From NCBI RefSeq assembly GCF_018881925.1, contig NZ_JACVPL010000013.1:1-51840 (forward strand): 51,840 bases of DNA, written 5' to 3'. Under the pieces are notes generated by a model that was not told the DNA's origin, did not search any database, and was given only the letters and a program-made list of their open reading frames with translations. Within the stretch, counting starts at the first letter, position 1, and the number at the start of each line of letters is the position of its first letter. Below are positions 1 to 9,470 of this stretch, piece after piece. This DNA comes from Polynucleobacter sp. Latsch14-2. Its GTDB lineage: Bacteria > Pseudomonadota > Gammaproteobacteria > Burkholderiales > Burkholderiaceae. The translations under genes and the position numbers were made by a program.

Positions 1-72
1 TTTAAAACCACCCCTACCGGAGAGGTAATGCTCAATGACTACTAGCTTGAACTCTTTGCTGTATTTGGACAT
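1..72 (-). CDS. IS3-family transposase OrfA, N-terminal fragment
   Basis: The ATG is at 72-70 on the minus strand, and 24 codons are visible before the window edge. The peptide opens MSKYSKEFKLVVIEHYLSG, the usual start of the helix-turn-helix OrfA of IS3-group elements, whose 'YSxEFKxxVV' pattern is recognisable. OrfA binds the terminal repeats and is normally joined to OrfB by programmed frameshifting. The rest is outside the window, so it cannot be told whether this copy is intact. Confidence 0.8.
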   Translation of the reverse strand, partial: MSKYSKEFKLVVIEHYLSGRGGFK

Positions 73-100
73 GAGACTGACCCTGTTGAGTTGGATTGGG

Positions 101-125
101 TGTCCAACTTTTGTGGGTCAGTTCA
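101..125 (-). repeat. IS terminal inverted repeat (left)
   Basis: A 25-bp sequence identical, in reverse complement, to 51715-51739. It begins TGAACTGACCC and ends GTTGGACA when read into the element. It is the presumed transposase binding and cleavage site. Confidence 0.85.
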
Positions 126-156
126 AATTCTCTAGGCCTTTTTTATTGCACATACC

Positions 157-795
157 TTACTTTGTCGCCTCTAGCCCATGGGTGAGGTGTTTGCGCATTG
201 CTAGCTCCGCCGCAATCGCATCGCGCTTTAATATTGCCTGCAGTATTGCTCGATGCTCAATGAGCGAGTTTTGTAGACGGCCAGCGCGACTCAGTGAATC
301 CCTCCGCTGTAGCTTTAATACTTTTCTGAGGTCTCCAATAACCTCATTCATCCATTTATTGCCTGCAATTTCTTGGATGAGATCATGAAATTTCACATTT
401 ACATCAAAAAATTGCTCCACATCACGATCTGCAGCGGCTTTTTCTAGCCGATGATGCAGGTTATCAAGATTGGTCAGATCTTCCTCTGTGGCTTTGGCAG
501 CCGTTTCTCTGGCAGCTTGCCCCTCAAGCAAGGCGAGAACTGTAAATATTTGCTCCAGATCGCCCCTGTCAACCTCGGTGACATAAGCCCCGCGGTTCAT
601 TTTTGTTGTAACGAGCCCCTCTGAAGCCAATACTTTTATAGCTTCTCTCATTGGGGTCCTGCTAATTCCAAACTGCTGCGCAAGACTCTGCTCGTCTAGC
701 CAGCTTCCTGGCGCCAGCTCATGAGCGAATATTTGAGTGCGAAGACGTTCTGCAACGTCCTCATATAAGGGTCTATTAATCAGTTTTGCATTCAT
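157..795 (-). CDS. GntR-family transcriptional regulator, FCD domain (FadR subfamily)
   Basis: A 212-residue repressor-type regulator. Residues about 10-76 form the winged helix-turn-helix (core 'QQFGISRTPMREAIKVLASEG' region at 41-60), and residues about 80-205 form the all-helical FCD ligand domain. Its likely metal or ligand histidines are H137, H181 and H203. FCD regulators typically sense small organic acids. The gene diverges from the methylmalonyl-CoA mutase operon with a 95-bp gap holding a GntR-type TGTATACA palindrome, so control of propionyl-CoA/methylmalonyl-CoA metabolism and of itself is inferred. There is no good ribosome binding site before the ATG, and the predicted transcription start is only a few bases upstream, so the message may be nearly leaderless. 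The ligand is unknown. Confidence 0.9.
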   Translation of the reverse strand: MNAKLINRPLYEDVAERLRTQIFAHELAPGSWLDEQSLAQQFGISRTPMREAIKVLASEGLVTTKMNRGAYVTEVDRGDLEQIFTVLALLEGQAARETAAKATEEDLTNLDNLHHRLEKAAADRDVEQFFDVNVKFHDLIQEIAGNKWMNEVIGDLRKVLKLQRRDSLSRAGRLQNSLIEHRAILQAILKRDAIAAELAMRKHLTHGLEATK

Positions 796-796
796 A

Positions 797-812
797 ATTA
801 TGTATACAGTAT
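797..812. promoter_or_regulatory. Candidate GntR operator
   Basis: TGTATACA at 801-808 is a perfect palindrome. It is extended by matching AT/AT bases at 797-798 and 811-812, with two mismatched positions between. GTATAC-centred palindromes are typical of FCD-type GntR operators. It lies 5 bp before the gntR start and overlaps the predicted gntR -10, which suits autorepression. Binding is inferred. Confidence 0.6.
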
Positions 813-835
813 CTAGACAAATGGAAAAATGTCAA
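808..835 (-). promoter_or_regulatory. Predicted sigma70 promoter of the gntR gene
   Basis: On the minus strand, a perfect -35 TTGACA (835-830), a 16-bp spacer and -10 GATACT (813-808, four of six consensus bases). The start site would fall near 801, on the palindrome and about 6 bases before the ATG. Prediction by eye only. Confidence 0.45.
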
Positions 836-858
836 GCAAAATGGCAAAACCATATTAT
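829..858 (+). promoter_or_regulatory. Predicted sigma70 promoter of the mcm operon
   Basis: -35 ATGTCA (829-834, four of six), an 18-bp spacer and -10 TATTAT (853-858, five of six). The predicted start near 866 leaves a 25-nt leader with a GGGAG ribosome binding site before the ATG at 891. It overlaps the -35 of the divergent gntR promoter. Confidence 0.4.
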
Positions 859-890
859 TAATAAGCAATAAAGCCAACTGGGAGTGCTTT

Positions 891-3077
891 ATGAGTAGTA
901 GCGATAAAAAGTCTGCGTCTAGTGCCTGGCCTAAAGTTCAAGAGACGAATATAGATTCTTGGAACAAGGCTGCTCAAAAGTCTGCCCCTAAGGGTAATGT
1001 AGAAGATTTGGGTTGGAAGACTCCCGACGGTATCCATCTAAAAGCCCTCTATACATCTAAAGATACCGAAGGCTTGCAATACGCAAACTCCTTGCCCGGA
1101 TTTGAGCCTTTTGTCCGAGGGCCTCAGGCAACGATGTATTCAGTGCGCCCTTGGACAATTCGCCAATACGCCGGTTTTTCAACCGCTGAAGAATCTAACG
1201 CGTTTTATCGCAAGGCCTTAGCTGCAGGTGGCCAAGGTGTTTCGGTTGCATTCGATCTGGCAACACACCGAGGCTACGATTCGGATCATCCGCGGGTGAC
1301 TGGTGATGTTGGTAAGGCTGGTGTAGCAATAGATTCGGTTGAGGATATGAAGATTCTGTTTGATGGGATCCCCTTAGATAAAGTTTCAGTATCAATGACG
1401 ATGAACGGTGCCGTACTCCCGGTTTTGGCTGGATATATTGTTGCGGGCGAGGAGCAGGGTGTTAAACAGGAGCAGTTATCTGGCACGATTCAGAACGATA
1501 TTCTGAAAGAGTTCATGGTGCGTAATACCTATATCTACCCACCAGAACCTTCTATGCGCATCATCGGTGACATCATTGAATACACCGCCAAAAACATGCC
1601 TAAGTTCAACTCGATTTCAATTTCGGGTTATCACATTCAGGAGGCGGGGGCTAATCAAGTCTTAGAGCTAGCATTTACACTTGCTGACGGCAAAGAGTAT
1701 GTAAAAACAGCGTTAGCAAAGGGTCTTGATGTTGATGGCTTTGCAGGTCGACTCTCTTTTTTCTTTGCGATGGGGATGAACTTTTATCTAGAGGTCGCAA
1801 AGCTAAGGGCTGCACGCCTTTTGTGGTGGCGCATTATGAAGTCATTTAACCCTCAAAATCCAAAGTCCTTGATGTTGCGCACACATTGCCAAACATCGGG
1901 TTGGTCCCTTACAGAGCAGGATCCCTACAACAATGTCGTCAGAACGACCATTGAGGCAATGGCTGCAGTTTTCGGCGGCACACAATCTTTACATACCAAT
2001 TCATTTGATGAGGCTATCGCATTACCATCTGAGTTCTCGAGTCGTATTGCGCGTAATACGCAATTAATTATTCAAGAAGAGACCCACATCACCAGCGTAA
2101 TTGATCCATGGGCCGGCTCTTACATGATGGAGAATCTCACGCAAGAAATGGCTGATAAGGCCTGGGAAATTATTCAAGAAGTCGATGGTATGGGTGGCAT
2201 GACTAAGGCCGTTGAGAGTGGCTGGGCTAAACTTAAGATAGAAGCGGCTGCGGCTGAGAAGCAGGCTAAGATTGATTCTGGGTCTGATGTCATTGTGGGT
2301 GTAAATAAATACAAACTCGACAAAGAAGATTTGGTTGACGTTCGTATGATTGATAACGACCAAGTTCGCGACAGTCAGATTGCTCGTCTTAATGCCATCA
2401 AAGCGAAGCGTGATGTTAAAAAAGTTGCAGATGCACTAAGTGCATTAACAAGAGCTGCTGAAGAAAACACCGGTAACTTATTAGAGTTGGCTGTCGATGC
2501 TATTCGACTCCGCGCTACTGTTGGCGAAGTTTCTGATGCATTGGAAAAAGTTTACGGGCGCCATCGCGCCGATACTCAAAAGGTGAGCGGTGTGTATGCA
2601 GCAGCTTATGACTCAGCTGAAGGCTGGGAAAAACTTAAAGTAGAGATTGCCGAATTTGCAAAAGATTTTGGTCGTCGCCCTCGTGTAATGATTGCTAAGC
2701 TAGGCCAGGACGGACATGACCGAGGCGCTAAAGTGGTAGCCACTGCTTATGCAGACCTCGGTTTTGACGTTGATATTGGTCCCTTGTTCCAAACGCCAGA
2801 GGAGTGTGCACGTCAAGCCATCGAGAATGATGTGCATGCACTTGGGGTATCTACATTAGCAGCCGGTCATAAAACTTTGGTTCCAGCCATCATCGCTGAG
2901 CTTAAAAACCAAGGTGCCGATGACATTATTGTGTTTGTGGGCGGGGTTATTCCTCGTCAGGATTATGAATTTTTGTATGAGGCTGGCGTTAAAGGCATTT
3001 ATGGTCCAGGTACACCCATTCCAGCTTCTGCCAAGGACGTACTCGAGCAGATTCGCAAGTCAGTAAAACTAACTTAA
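891..3077 (+). CDS. scpA: Methylmalonyl-CoA mutase, single-chain, adenosylcobalamin-dependent
   Basis: Interconverts (R)-methylmalonyl-CoA and succinyl-CoA, feeding propionyl-CoA carbon into the TCA cycle. The 728 residues match the family's single-subunit form (E. coli ScpA about 714). An N-terminal substrate-binding TIM-barrel (about 45-560, including the '[12 protein letters not shown]' active-site strand) is followed by a C-terminal B12-binding domain from about 590. Its DGHDRG motif at 607-612 places H609 as the lower axial cobalt ligand. GGGAG lies 6 nt before the ATG. It is first in the operon, directly before its chaperone meaB. The organism must make or import cobalamin; no cobalamin riboswitch is visible upstream. 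Confidence 0.97.
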   Translation: MSSSDKKSASSAWPKVQETNIDSWNKAAQKSAPKGNVEDLGWKTPDGIHLKALYTSKDTEGLQYANSLPGFEPFVRGPQATMYSVRPWTIRQYAGFSTAEESNAFYRKALAAGGQGVSVAFDLATHRGYDSDHPRVTGDVGKAGVAIDSVEDMKILFDGIPLDKVSVSMTMNGAVLPVLAGYIVAGEEQGVKQEQLSGTIQNDILKEFMVRNTYIYPPEPSMRIIGDIIEYTAKNMPKFNSISISGYHIQEAGANQVLELAFTLADGKEYVKTALAKGLDVDGFAGRLSFFFAMGMNFYLEVAKLRAARLLWWRIMKSFNPQNPKSLMLRTHCQTSGWSLTEQDPYNNVVRTTIEAMAAVFGGTQSLHTNSFDEAIALPSEFSSRIARNTQLIIQEETHITSVIDPWAGSYMMENLTQEMADKAWEIIQEVDGMGGMTKAVESGWAKLKIEAAAAEKQAKIDSGSDVIVGVNKYKLDKEDLVDVRMIDNDQVRDSQIARLNAIKAKRDVKKVADALSALTRAAEENTGNLLELAVDAIRLRATVGEVSDALEKVYGRHRADTQKVSGVYAAAYDSAEGWEKLKVEIAEFAKDFGRRPRVMIAKLGQDGHDRGAKVVATAYADLGFDVDIGPLFQTPEECARQAIENDVHALGVSTLAAGHKTLVPAIIAELKNQGADDIIVFVGGVIPRQDYEFLYEAGVKGIYGPGTPIPASAKDVLEQIRKSVKLT

Positions 3078-3093
3078 ACAGGAATCGTTGAAG

Positions 3094-4119
3094 ATGCTCA
3101 ACGCCGCTGATGAGGCACTAGTAAACGATCTTACCGGTCTCCCATCGCCCGCTCAGCGTCGTGCATTAGCAAAAATTATTACCCTGCTAGAGTCAACGCG
3201 CTTAGATCATCGGCACCGCGCTGATGAGGTTCTTAATACATTGCTGCCTAGTACTGGTAAATCTTTTCGTTTGGGGATTTCTGGTGTCCCAGGTGTTGGT
3301 AAGTCCACTTTAATTGAGTCTCTTGGCCTTTACTTGATAGCAAAAGGGCATCGAGTAGCTGTATTGGCGATTGACCCTTCATCGACCATTTCAGGCGGTT
3401 CTATCTTGGGCGATAAGACACGCATGGAGCGACTATCTGTATTGGATGGTGCATTTATCCGACCAAGCCCTTCATCCGGCACGCTGGGTGGGGTAGCGGA
3501 GAAGACTCGTGAGGCAATGCTCGTGGCAGAAGCTGCGGGATTTGACGTGGTCATAGTTGAAACGGTTGGCGTAGGTCAGAGTGAAATTGCTGTAGCTGGT
3601 ATGACGGATATGTTTTTGCTTTTACAGCTTCCTAATGCTGGTGATGATTTACAGGCGATCAAAAAGGGCGTGATGGAGATTGCTGACTTGATCGTTATCA
3701 ATAAAGCGGACATCGACCCCGATGCTGCTATGCGTGCGCAACTATTTATTACTAGCTCTCTACGTCTCTTAGGCTTTCAGGGAAATCCTGAGCATGCTTC
3801 GCATGAGCATGACTATTGGCACCCATTGGTTCTTTGTATGAGTGCACTACAAGGAGTTGGCATATCTGAGCTCTGGGAAAAAGTACTCCAGTTTCAGAAA
3901 TTACAAAATGCAAATGGGTTACTGCAAGCTAGGCGCACGCAACAATCAGGCTCTTGGATGTGGGATCGCATCGATGCAGGATTAAAAAATGCTTTTAGCA
4001 ATCATCCAACTGTGCAAGCTCTTCTGCCCGGCTTAAGTGAACAAGTTAATCAGGGAACCATAGCCGCCTCTGTTGCTGCGAGACGTTTACTTGAAGCAAT
4101 GGGTCATGAATTTTTCTAG
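3094..4119 (+). CDS. meaB: Methylmalonyl-CoA mutase-associated GTPase MeaB (ArgK family)
   Basis: A P-loop G3E-type GTPase that protects methylmalonyl-CoA mutase and gates loading of adenosylcobalamin. Walker A GVPGVGKST lies at residues 64-72 and the guanine-specificity NKAD at 203-206, with the switch region 'VETVGVGQSE' between. It starts 16 bp after the mutase stop. A TTG codon at 3088 could give two more residues; ATG 3094 is preferred because AGGA at 3080-3083 is then 10 nt away rather than 4. The older name ArgK (arginine/ornithine transport kinase) is misleading for this family. Length (341 residues) is normal. Confidence 0.95.
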   Translation: MLNAADEALVNDLTGLPSPAQRRALAKIITLLESTRLDHRHRADEVLNTLLPSTGKSFRLGISGVPGVGKSTLIESLGLYLIAKGHRVAVLAIDPSSTISGGSILGDKTRMERLSVLDGAFIRPSPSSGTLGGVAEKTREAMLVAEAAGFDVVIVETVGVGQSEIAVAGMTDMFLLLQLPNAGDDLQAIKKGVMEIADLIVINKADIDPDAAMRAQLFITSSLRLLGFQGNPEHASHEHDYWHPLVLCMSALQGVGISELWEKVLQFQKLQNANGLLQARRTQQSGSWMWDRIDAGLKNAFSNHPTVQALLPGLSEQVNQGTIAASVAARRLLEAMGHEFF

Positions 4120-4128
4120 GGAGTAAAT

Positions 4129-5661
4129 ATGAAGGATATTATTCAACAGCTTGAAGCAAAACGCGAGCTAGCCAGACTAGGCGGCGGTCAAAAGCGTATT
4201 CAGGCTCAACATTCAAAAGGCAAATTAACGGCGCGTGAGCGTATTGAGCTATTGCTAGATGCGGGTACCTTTGAAGAGTGGGACATGTTTGTTGAGCATC
4301 GTTGCCATGATTTTGGAATGGGCGATCAAACCGTTCCAGGAGACGGAGTTGTTACTGGCTACGGCATGATTAACGGTCGCTTAGTGTTTGTATTTTCACA
4401 AGACTTTACTGTTCTGGGTGGCTCATTATCCGAAGCGCATGCTGAGAAAATATGCAAGATCATGGACCAGGCTCTTAAGGTTGGCGCACCTGTGATTGGT
4501 TTAAATGATTCTGGCGGAGCTCGCATCCAAGAGGGTGTAGCTTCTCTAGGCGGGTATGCAGAGATTTTTCAACGCAACGTTACAGCCTCAGGGGTCATTC
4601 CACAAATTTCATTGATCATGGGGCCATCTGCAGGTGGTGCAGTGTATTCACCTGCATTGACGGACTTTATCTTTATGGTTAAAGATAGTTCCTATATGTT
4701 TGTTACTGGCCCAGAGGTTGTTAAGACTGTGACGCATGAGGACGTAACGGCTGAAGAATTAGGCGGAGCTGTCACGCATTCAACCGTGTCGGGTGTTTGC
4801 GATTTAGCTTTTGAGAATGATGTTGATGCCATTATGATGTTGCGCCGTTTCTTTAATTATTTGCCATTATCAAATCGCGAAAAAGCGCCAATGATTCATG
4901 GTGCAATGCGAACTGAGGAGCCAGATTTTTCGTTGGATACCTTAGTGCCATCCAACCCAAATCAACCATACGATATGAAGGAGTTGATTTCAAAGATTGT
5001 GGATGATGGCGAGTTCTTTGAGTTGCAACCTGATTATGCTAAGAACATCCTCATAGGCTTTGCTCGTATGGAGGGGCGTTCAATTGGGATCGTCGCTAAC
5101 CAGCCTTTAGTTTTGGCTGGCTGTTTAGATATTAAAGCCTCGATTAAAGCGGCCCGCTTTGTTCGTTTCTGTGATGCGTTCAACATTCCAGTTGTCACGC
5201 TGGTCGATGTACCCGGATTTATGCCTGGTACCGCGCAAGAATACGGCGGCATTATTAAGCATGGTGCCAAGCTACTCTATGCATACGCTGATTGCACCGT
5301 TCCTAAGGTTACTCTGATTACTCGTAAGGCGTATGGTGGAGCCTATGATGTGATGGCTTCTAAGCATTTGCGTGGCGACGTGAACTTTGCTTGGCCATCT
5401 GCAGAAATCGCCGTGATGGGCCCCAAAGGAGCTGTTGAAATTATTTTCCGTGAAGAAAAGTCGGATCCCGAAAAGATTGCAGCCCGCGAAGCAGAATACA
5501 AAGCCAAGTTTGCAAATCCATTTGTTGCAGGACGTCGTGGCTATATTGATGATGTCATTTTGCCTCATGAGACCCGTAAACGTATTTCACGCTCACTAGC
5601 AATGTTGAAGGATAAGGAACTGAAGAATCCTGCTCGTAAACACGGCAATATTCCTCTTTAA
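4129..5661 (+). CDS. pccB: Propionyl-CoA carboxylase beta chain (carboxyltransferase)
   Basis: Transfers the carboxyl group from carboxybiotin to propionyl-CoA, giving (S)-methylmalonyl-CoA. The 510 residues cover the paired crotonase-like carboxyltransferase domains. '[11 protein letters not shown]' and '[12 protein letters not shown]' mark the N-domain oxyanion hole and biotin/CoA surface; '[12 protein letters not shown]' and '[11 protein letters not shown]' mark the C-domain. These are conserved in propionyl-CoA carboxylases. Only 9 bp separate it from meaB and 12 bp from pccA, its partner subunit. Some acyl-CoA carboxylases also accept acetyl- or butyryl-CoA; the neighbours argue for propionyl-CoA. 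Confidence 0.96.
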   Translation: MKDIIQQLEAKRELARLGGGQKRIQAQHSKGKLTARERIELLLDAGTFEEWDMFVEHRCHDFGMGDQTVPGDGVVTGYGMINGRLVFVFSQDFTVLGGSLSEAHAEKICKIMDQALKVGAPVIGLNDSGGARIQEGVASLGGYAEIFQRNVTASGVIPQISLIMGPSAGGAVYSPALTDFIFMVKDSSYMFVTGPEVVKTVTHEDVTAEELGGAVTHSTVSGVCDLAFENDVDAIMMLRRFFNYLPLSNREKAPMIHGAMRTEEPDFSLDTLVPSNPNQPYDMKELISKIVDDGEFFELQPDYAKNILIGFARMEGRSIGIVANQPLVLAGCLDIKASIKAARFVRFCDAFNIPVVTLVDVPGFMPGTAQEYGGIIKHGAKLLYAYADCTVPKVTLITRKAYGGAYDVMASKHLRGDVNFAWPSAEIAVMGPKGAVEIIFREEKSDPEKIAAREAEYKAKFANPFVAGRRGYIDDVILPHETRKRISRSLAMLKDKELKNPARKHGNIPL

Positions 5662-5673
5662 GGCTAAATAATC

Positions 5674-7710
5674 ATGACTACGAAAATGTTTAAGAAAATT
5701 TTGATTGCTAATCGTGGCGAAATTGCTTGCCGTGTGATGAAAACAGCACAGAAGATGGGGATTAAAACTGTTGCGGTATATTCTGAGGCTGATAAAGAAG
5801 CTCGTCATGTTCAAATGGCTGACGAAGCAGTTTGTATTGGGCCGGCACCTTCGCGAGAATCTTATTTGCTGATGGAGCGCATCATTCAGGCGTGCAAAGA
5901 CACTGGCGCGCAAGCTGTGCATCCAGGCTATGGATTCTTGTCTGAGAACGAGCAATTCGCTAAACGCTGCGAAGAAGAGGGCATTGTTTTTATCGGTCCG
6001 AAACACCAATCTATCGCGGCGATGGGCGATAAAATTGCCTCGAAAAAACTCGCACTTGCAGCCAAAGTAAACACAATCCCCGGCCACAATGAGGCAATTG
6101 CTACGACTGAAGAGGCCGTTAAGATTGCTCAAGGCATTGGTTACCCGGTAATGATTAAGGCATCGGCAGGAGGTGGCGGCAAAGGCTTGCGCGTTGCCTT
6201 TAATGACAAGGAGGCTGCCGAAGGGTTTGCTGCTTGCAAGACTGAAGCAATGAATAGCTTTGGAGATGATCGTATTTTTATTGAGAAATTTGTTGAGGGT
6301 CCGCGTCACATTGAGATTCAAGTTCTTGGCGACTCTCACGGCAATGTAGTCTATCTCAATGAGCGGGATTGTTCGATTCAACGTCGCCATCAAAAAGTGA
6401 TTGAAGAAGCGCCATCACCTTTTATCGACCCTGAAACACGCAAGGCAATGGGGGAGCAGGCTGTAGCTCTTGCCAAGGCTGTGAACTATCAATCAGCGGG
6501 TACAGTAGAGTTTGTCGTCGGCAAGGACAAGTCGTTCTATTTCCTCGAGATGAATACAAGACTGCAAGTGGAGCACCCGGTCACTGAAAATATCACTGGT
6601 ATTGACCTAGTTGAGCAAATGATTCGGGTGGCGGCCGGTGAAAAACTCACTTTTGAGCAAAAAGACATTAAGTTGGATGGTTGGTCAATCGAATGTCGCA
6701 TCAACGCAGATGATCCATTTAGAAACTTTTTACCATCAACTGGGCGTTTAGTTAAATATCGCCCCCCTGAAGAGGTTGGTGGCGTTCGCGTCGATACCGG
6801 GGTCTACGAGGGCGGAGAAATCCCGATGTTCTACGACTCTATGATTGCCAAGCTTATCGTTCATGGCAAGAATCGTGCAGAAGCAATTGAAAAAATGCGT
6901 TCAGCTTTAAATGATTTTGTGATACGCGGCATTCACTCTAACATTCCATTTCAGGCTGCTCTATTGCAGCATCCTAGATTTGTATCAGGTGATTTCACAA
7001 CTGGGTTTATTGTTGAGGAGTACCCCGCAGGTTTTAAGACTGATTCAGTCCAACCTTCTGATTCAAAGCGCTTGGTTGCTTTAGCAGCATTTATGCGGTA
7101 TCGCTACCTTGAGCACATTAAGATGATTGATGGCCAGTTGGCTGGTCATGAAATGACGATTGCTAAACAATTTGTTGTGGTTACCGGAAGTCGAGTCGGG
7201 TCTAGAGAGAATCCCATTGAAATTCCAATTCGCGTCGAACTAAAAGACTCAACATATTCTGTTTATATTGATGATGCTGATGGTGTAAGTCGCTACGATA
7301 TCGTAAGCAACTGGCGCCCAGGTGAAATTTGCTTACGCGCTACTATCAATGGCACTAGCAAGGTTACTGCTCAAGTGGAGCGTCGCGGTGGGAAGTATTT
7401 CCTTGTGCTGGATGGCGCACAGTATGAGTGCATGGTTTTGAGCCCACTTGGGGCAGAGTTGCAGCGCCGCATGCCTGTTAAGACACCTCCCGATACTTCA
7501 AAATTAATCATGTCGCCTATGCCTGGATTGCTGACGAATATTTCCGTCAAAGTTGGAGAATCGGTCACTGCTGGTCAAAAATTAGCCGCCATTGAAGCTA
7601 TGAAGATGGAGAATACGTTGACTGCTACTCAGGATGGCGTGGTCGCTGAAATTTGTGCGAATGTCGGAGAAAGCTTAGCTGTCGATCAATTAATCATTCG
7701 TTTTGCGTAG
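5674..7710 (+). CDS. pccA: Propionyl-CoA carboxylase alpha chain (biotin carboxylase and biotin carrier)
   Basis: ATP-dependent carboxylation of its own biotin, the first half-reaction of propionyl-CoA carboxylase. Order in the 678 residues: biotin carboxylase N-domain from about residue 5 ([13 protein letters not shown]), ATP-grasp domain with the glycine-rich loop [10 protein letters not shown] near 165, biotin carboxylase C-domain to about 450, a BT linker that contacts PccB, and a C-terminal biotinyl domain. EAMKMEN at 641-647 makes K644 the biotinylated lysine, 35 residues from the end as usual. AAGG lies 10 nt before the ATG; a second in-frame ATG four codons on also starts at the conserved block. 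Confidence 0.97.
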   Translation: MTTKMFKKILIANRGEIACRVMKTAQKMGIKTVAVYSEADKEARHVQMADEAVCIGPAPSRESYLLMERIIQACKDTGAQAVHPGYGFLSENEQFAKRCEEEGIVFIGPKHQSIAAMGDKIASKKLALAAKVNTIPGHNEAIATTEEAVKIAQGIGYPVMIKASAGGGGKGLRVAFNDKEAAEGFAACKTEAMNSFGDDRIFIEKFVEGPRHIEIQVLGDSHGNVVYLNERDCSIQRRHQKVIEEAPSPFIDPETRKAMGEQAVALAKAVNYQSAGTVEFVVGKDKSFYFLEMNTRLQVEHPVTENITGIDLVEQMIRVAAGEKLTFEQKDIKLDGWSIECRINADDPFRNFLPSTGRLVKYRPPEEVGGVRVDTGVYEGGEIPMFYDSMIAKLIVHGKNRAEAIEKMRSALNDFVIRGIHSNIPFQAALLQHPRFVSGDFTTGFIVEEYPAGFKTDSVQPSDSKRLVALAAFMRYRYLEHIKMIDGQLAGHEMTIAKQFVVVTGSRVGSRENPIEIPIRVELKDSTYSVYIDDADGVSRYDIVSNWRPGEICLRATINGTSKVTAQVERRGGKYFLVLDGAQYECMVLSPLGAELQRRMPVKTPPDTSKLIMSPMPGLLTNISVKVGESVTAGQKLAAIEAMKMENTLTATQDGVVAEICANVGESLAVDQLIIRFA

Positions 7711-7715
7711 GAATT

Positions 7716-8180
7716 ATGACTAAACCTTTTAAAATTTTGGGCATACAACAAATTGCCATTGGCGGTGAGAGTAAAGACCGCCTCCGTAAGCTATGGGTAG
7801 ATTTATTAGGTTTTGAATATAAAAGTACCTTTATTTCTGAGCGCGAGAATGTAGATGAAGATGTTTGCGCCATTGGTTCTGGCGCCTACGAGATTGAGGT
7901 TGATCTCATGCAGCCGTTCGATATTGATAAAAAACCTGCCGTTCATCAGACGCCACTGAATCATATTGGCTTATGGGTTGATGATTTACCTAAAGCTGTT
8001 GAGTGGCTATCCGCAAATGGAATGCGCTTTGCTCCAGGTGGAATTCGAAAAGGTGCCGCTGGGTACGACATTACTTTTATCCATCCCAAAAGTAATGATG
8101 AGTTTCCAGTTTGTGGAGAGGGCGTTTTGATCGAGTTAGTACAAGCCCCTGCTGAAGTTATTGCAGGCTTAAGCTCATAG
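7716..8180 (+). CDS. VOC-superfamily protein, probable methylmalonyl-CoA epimerase
   Basis: Probably interconverts the S and R forms of methylmalonyl-CoA, the step between PccAB and the mutase. The 154 residues carry the two beta-alpha-beta-beta-beta modules of the glyoxalase/VOC fold. Two expected metal ligands are present: His in '[10 protein letters not shown]' and Glu in 'VLIELVQAP'. At the position where epimerases normally have the first ligand His ('DHIAIAV'), this protein has Q12 ('IQQIAIGG'), so metal binding or specificity may differ. ATG 7716 is preferred to upstream in-frame codons because AGGA at 7709-7712 precedes it and it leaves no overlap with pccA (5-bp gap). Its place in the operon is the best functional evidence. 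Confidence 0.8.
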   Translation: MTKPFKILGIQQIAIGGESKDRLRKLWVDLLGFEYKSTFISERENVDEDVCAIGSGAYEIEVDLMQPFDIDKKPAVHQTPLNHIGLWVDDLPKAVEWLSANGMRFAPGGIRKGAAGYDITFIHPKSNDEFPVCGEGVLIELVQAPAEVIAGLSS

Positions 8181-8190
8181 AGATTATCAG

Positions 8191-8910
8191 TTGACGCGCT
8201 TACTCGCAATCGATACTTCATCGGCTTGGTGCTCAGTTGCACTGTCAGTCGATGATAATCAGCCTATAGTGTTGCATCAAAAAGTTTCAGCTGGGGCAAG
8301 CCAATTAGTGTTGCCCTGGGTTGAGTCATTACTTCATACGGCCCAATTGGAGCTGGCCTCACTTGATGCTATTGCAATTGGTGTTGGCCCTGGCGCCTTT
8401 ACTGGCGTGAGGCTTGGTGTTGCAGTTGCGCAGGGATTAGCGGTGTCCGCTAATTTGCCTGTAATTCCGGTTATTAGTCTTGATGCTATTGCGGCTGAGT
8501 TGGTTCAAACCCCGCATTTTTTAGCCCTCAAACCCAATCGATTCATTGTGACTTGTGATGCCCGGATGGATGAGGTTTACTGGGCACAGTATCAATCTAC
8601 CCCTTCAGGCTTTATCCGCTGTGGTGATATTCATTTGTCCTCACCAGAAAAAGTTGACTTAGATGACGTTGAATTTATGGCAGGTAGCGCTATTGATGCA
8701 TACGGGGATCGATTGTTAGGACATGTAAATAAATCATTTACTGTTGGATCTATTGACTCTCAAATTGGCGTGAGCGCTCTAGGCATCCTTTCTTGCGCAA
8801 CCCTAGCTTGGGCCCAGGGTTTTGCTCAGGATGTTCATCTACTTGAACCTGTTTATATTCGCAATAAGGTTGCCTATACAGCTAGCGAACGTAAACAAAC
8901 CCATTCCTGA
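8191..8910 (+). CDS. tsaB: tRNA threonylcarbamoyladenosine biosynthesis protein TsaB
   Basis: An ASKHA-fold partner of TsaD and TsaE in making t6A37 on ANN-decoding tRNAs. The opening 'LLAIDTSSAWCSVAL' and 'GVGPGAFTGVRLGVAVAQGLA' are the family's signature; length (239) is typical. It starts with TTG at 8191: no ATG is available near the conserved N-terminus, and AGAG precedes at 8179-8182. It follows the epimerase gene by 10 bp, so it is probably co-transcribed with the propionyl-CoA genes although functionally unrelated. The tsaB-rimI pair is conserved in many proteobacteria. Confidence 0.95.
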   Translation: MTRLLAIDTSSAWCSVALSVDDNQPIVLHQKVSAGASQLVLPWVESLLHTAQLELASLDAIAIGVGPGAFTGVRLGVAVAQGLAVSANLPVIPVISLDAIAAELVQTPHFLALKPNRFIVTCDARMDEVYWAQYQSTPSGFIRCGDIHLSSPEKVDLDDVEFMAGSAIDAYGDRLLGHVNKSFTVGSIDSQIGVSALGILSCATLAWAQGFAQDVHLLEPVYIRNKVAYTASERKQTHS

Positions 8911-8924
8911 GTTTGGACGAAAAT

Positions 8925-9470
8925 ATGACTCAGGATTTGCAGCGTACTGAAGTACTAAGAGAAGGTGGTGAAGAGCTTTCTTTTATCCCGATGCTACCTG
9001 TAGATCTTGATCAAGTCCTCGCAATTGAACTTGTTTCACATATACACCCATGGACTCGAGGTAATTTTTCTGACTCCTTGGCTGCAGGTCATTGGGCATA
9101 TTGCATTCGCCCCAAAGTTGATTCGGTTATCAAAGGCTCCTATCTCGATCCGCAGGCCTTATGGGCTTATTGCGTATTATTTCCTGCGGTTGATGAGTTG
9201 CACTTACTCAACATTACCGTTGCTCCAGGATTGCGCAGGAAGGGTATTGGAGTTCGCATGATGAATGCGATTGAATCTGTTGCCGCTCAACAAGGGATGC
9301 CGCGAATTATTCTTGAAGTTAGGCCATCCAATTTGGCAGCAGTCAATATGTATGGATCCATGGGTTATGAAGTAATTGGCACACGTAATAACTACTATCC
9401 TAATAATCCCAATACTGGCCTACGTGAAGATGCAACAGTGATGGCAAAATCGATTAATCTAGCACTATGA
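8925..9470 (+). CDS. rimI: Ribosomal protein S18-alanine N-acetyltransferase RimI
   Basis: A GNAT acetyltransferase that modifies the N-terminal alanine of ribosomal protein S18. The acetyl-CoA pyrophosphate loop is visible as 'VAPGLRRKGIGVRMM', and 'EVRPSNLAAVNMYGSMGY' is the conserved C-terminal half. ATG 8925 is chosen over the in-frame TTG at 8913 because GGA near 8915 then lies at normal spacing; this gives 181 residues. An insert of about 20 residues before the conserved core makes it longer than E. coli RimI (148). Its last four bases overlap the next gene (ATGA), indicating translational coupling. Confidence 0.93.
   Translation: MTQDLQRTEVLREGGEELSFIPMLPVDLDQVLAIELVSHIHPWTRGNFSDSLAAGHWAYCIRPKVDSVIKGSYLDPQALWAYCVLFPAVDELHLLNITVAPGLRRKGIGVRMMNAIESVAAQQGMPRIILEVRPSNLAAVNMYGSMGYEVIGTRNNYYPNNPNTGLREDATVMAKSINLAL

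Larger units (their letters stand above)
1..125 (-). mobile_element. IS3-family insertion sequence, left end (partial)
   Basis: The outer end of an insertion sequence that continues beyond the window start. Read on the minus strand it begins with a 25-bp terminal repeat (125 down to 101), a 28-nt spacer, then the first codons of a transposase OrfA. The same 25 bp occur in inverted sense at 51715-51739 next to an OrfB C-terminus, which fits the two ends of one IS type. The TG...CA ends and the OrfA/OrfB layout fit the IS3 family. It lies 31 bp past the gntR stop codon. Target-site duplication cannot be tested because the other end is outside the window. Confidence 0.85.

Noticed and set aside
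35..388. 117-codon plus-strand frame spanning the IS end and gntR
   Set aside because: Antisense to the GntR gene and crosses the IS border, so it cannot be an ancestral gene.
796..890. Cobalamin riboswitch before the B12-dependent mutase
   Set aside because: The gap is only 95 bp and has no B12-box-like sequence or multi-helix architecture.
5596..6393. 265-codon minus-strand frame opposite pccB/pccA
   Set aside because: Its translation has no domain-like character and lies wholly antisense to a well-supported gene.
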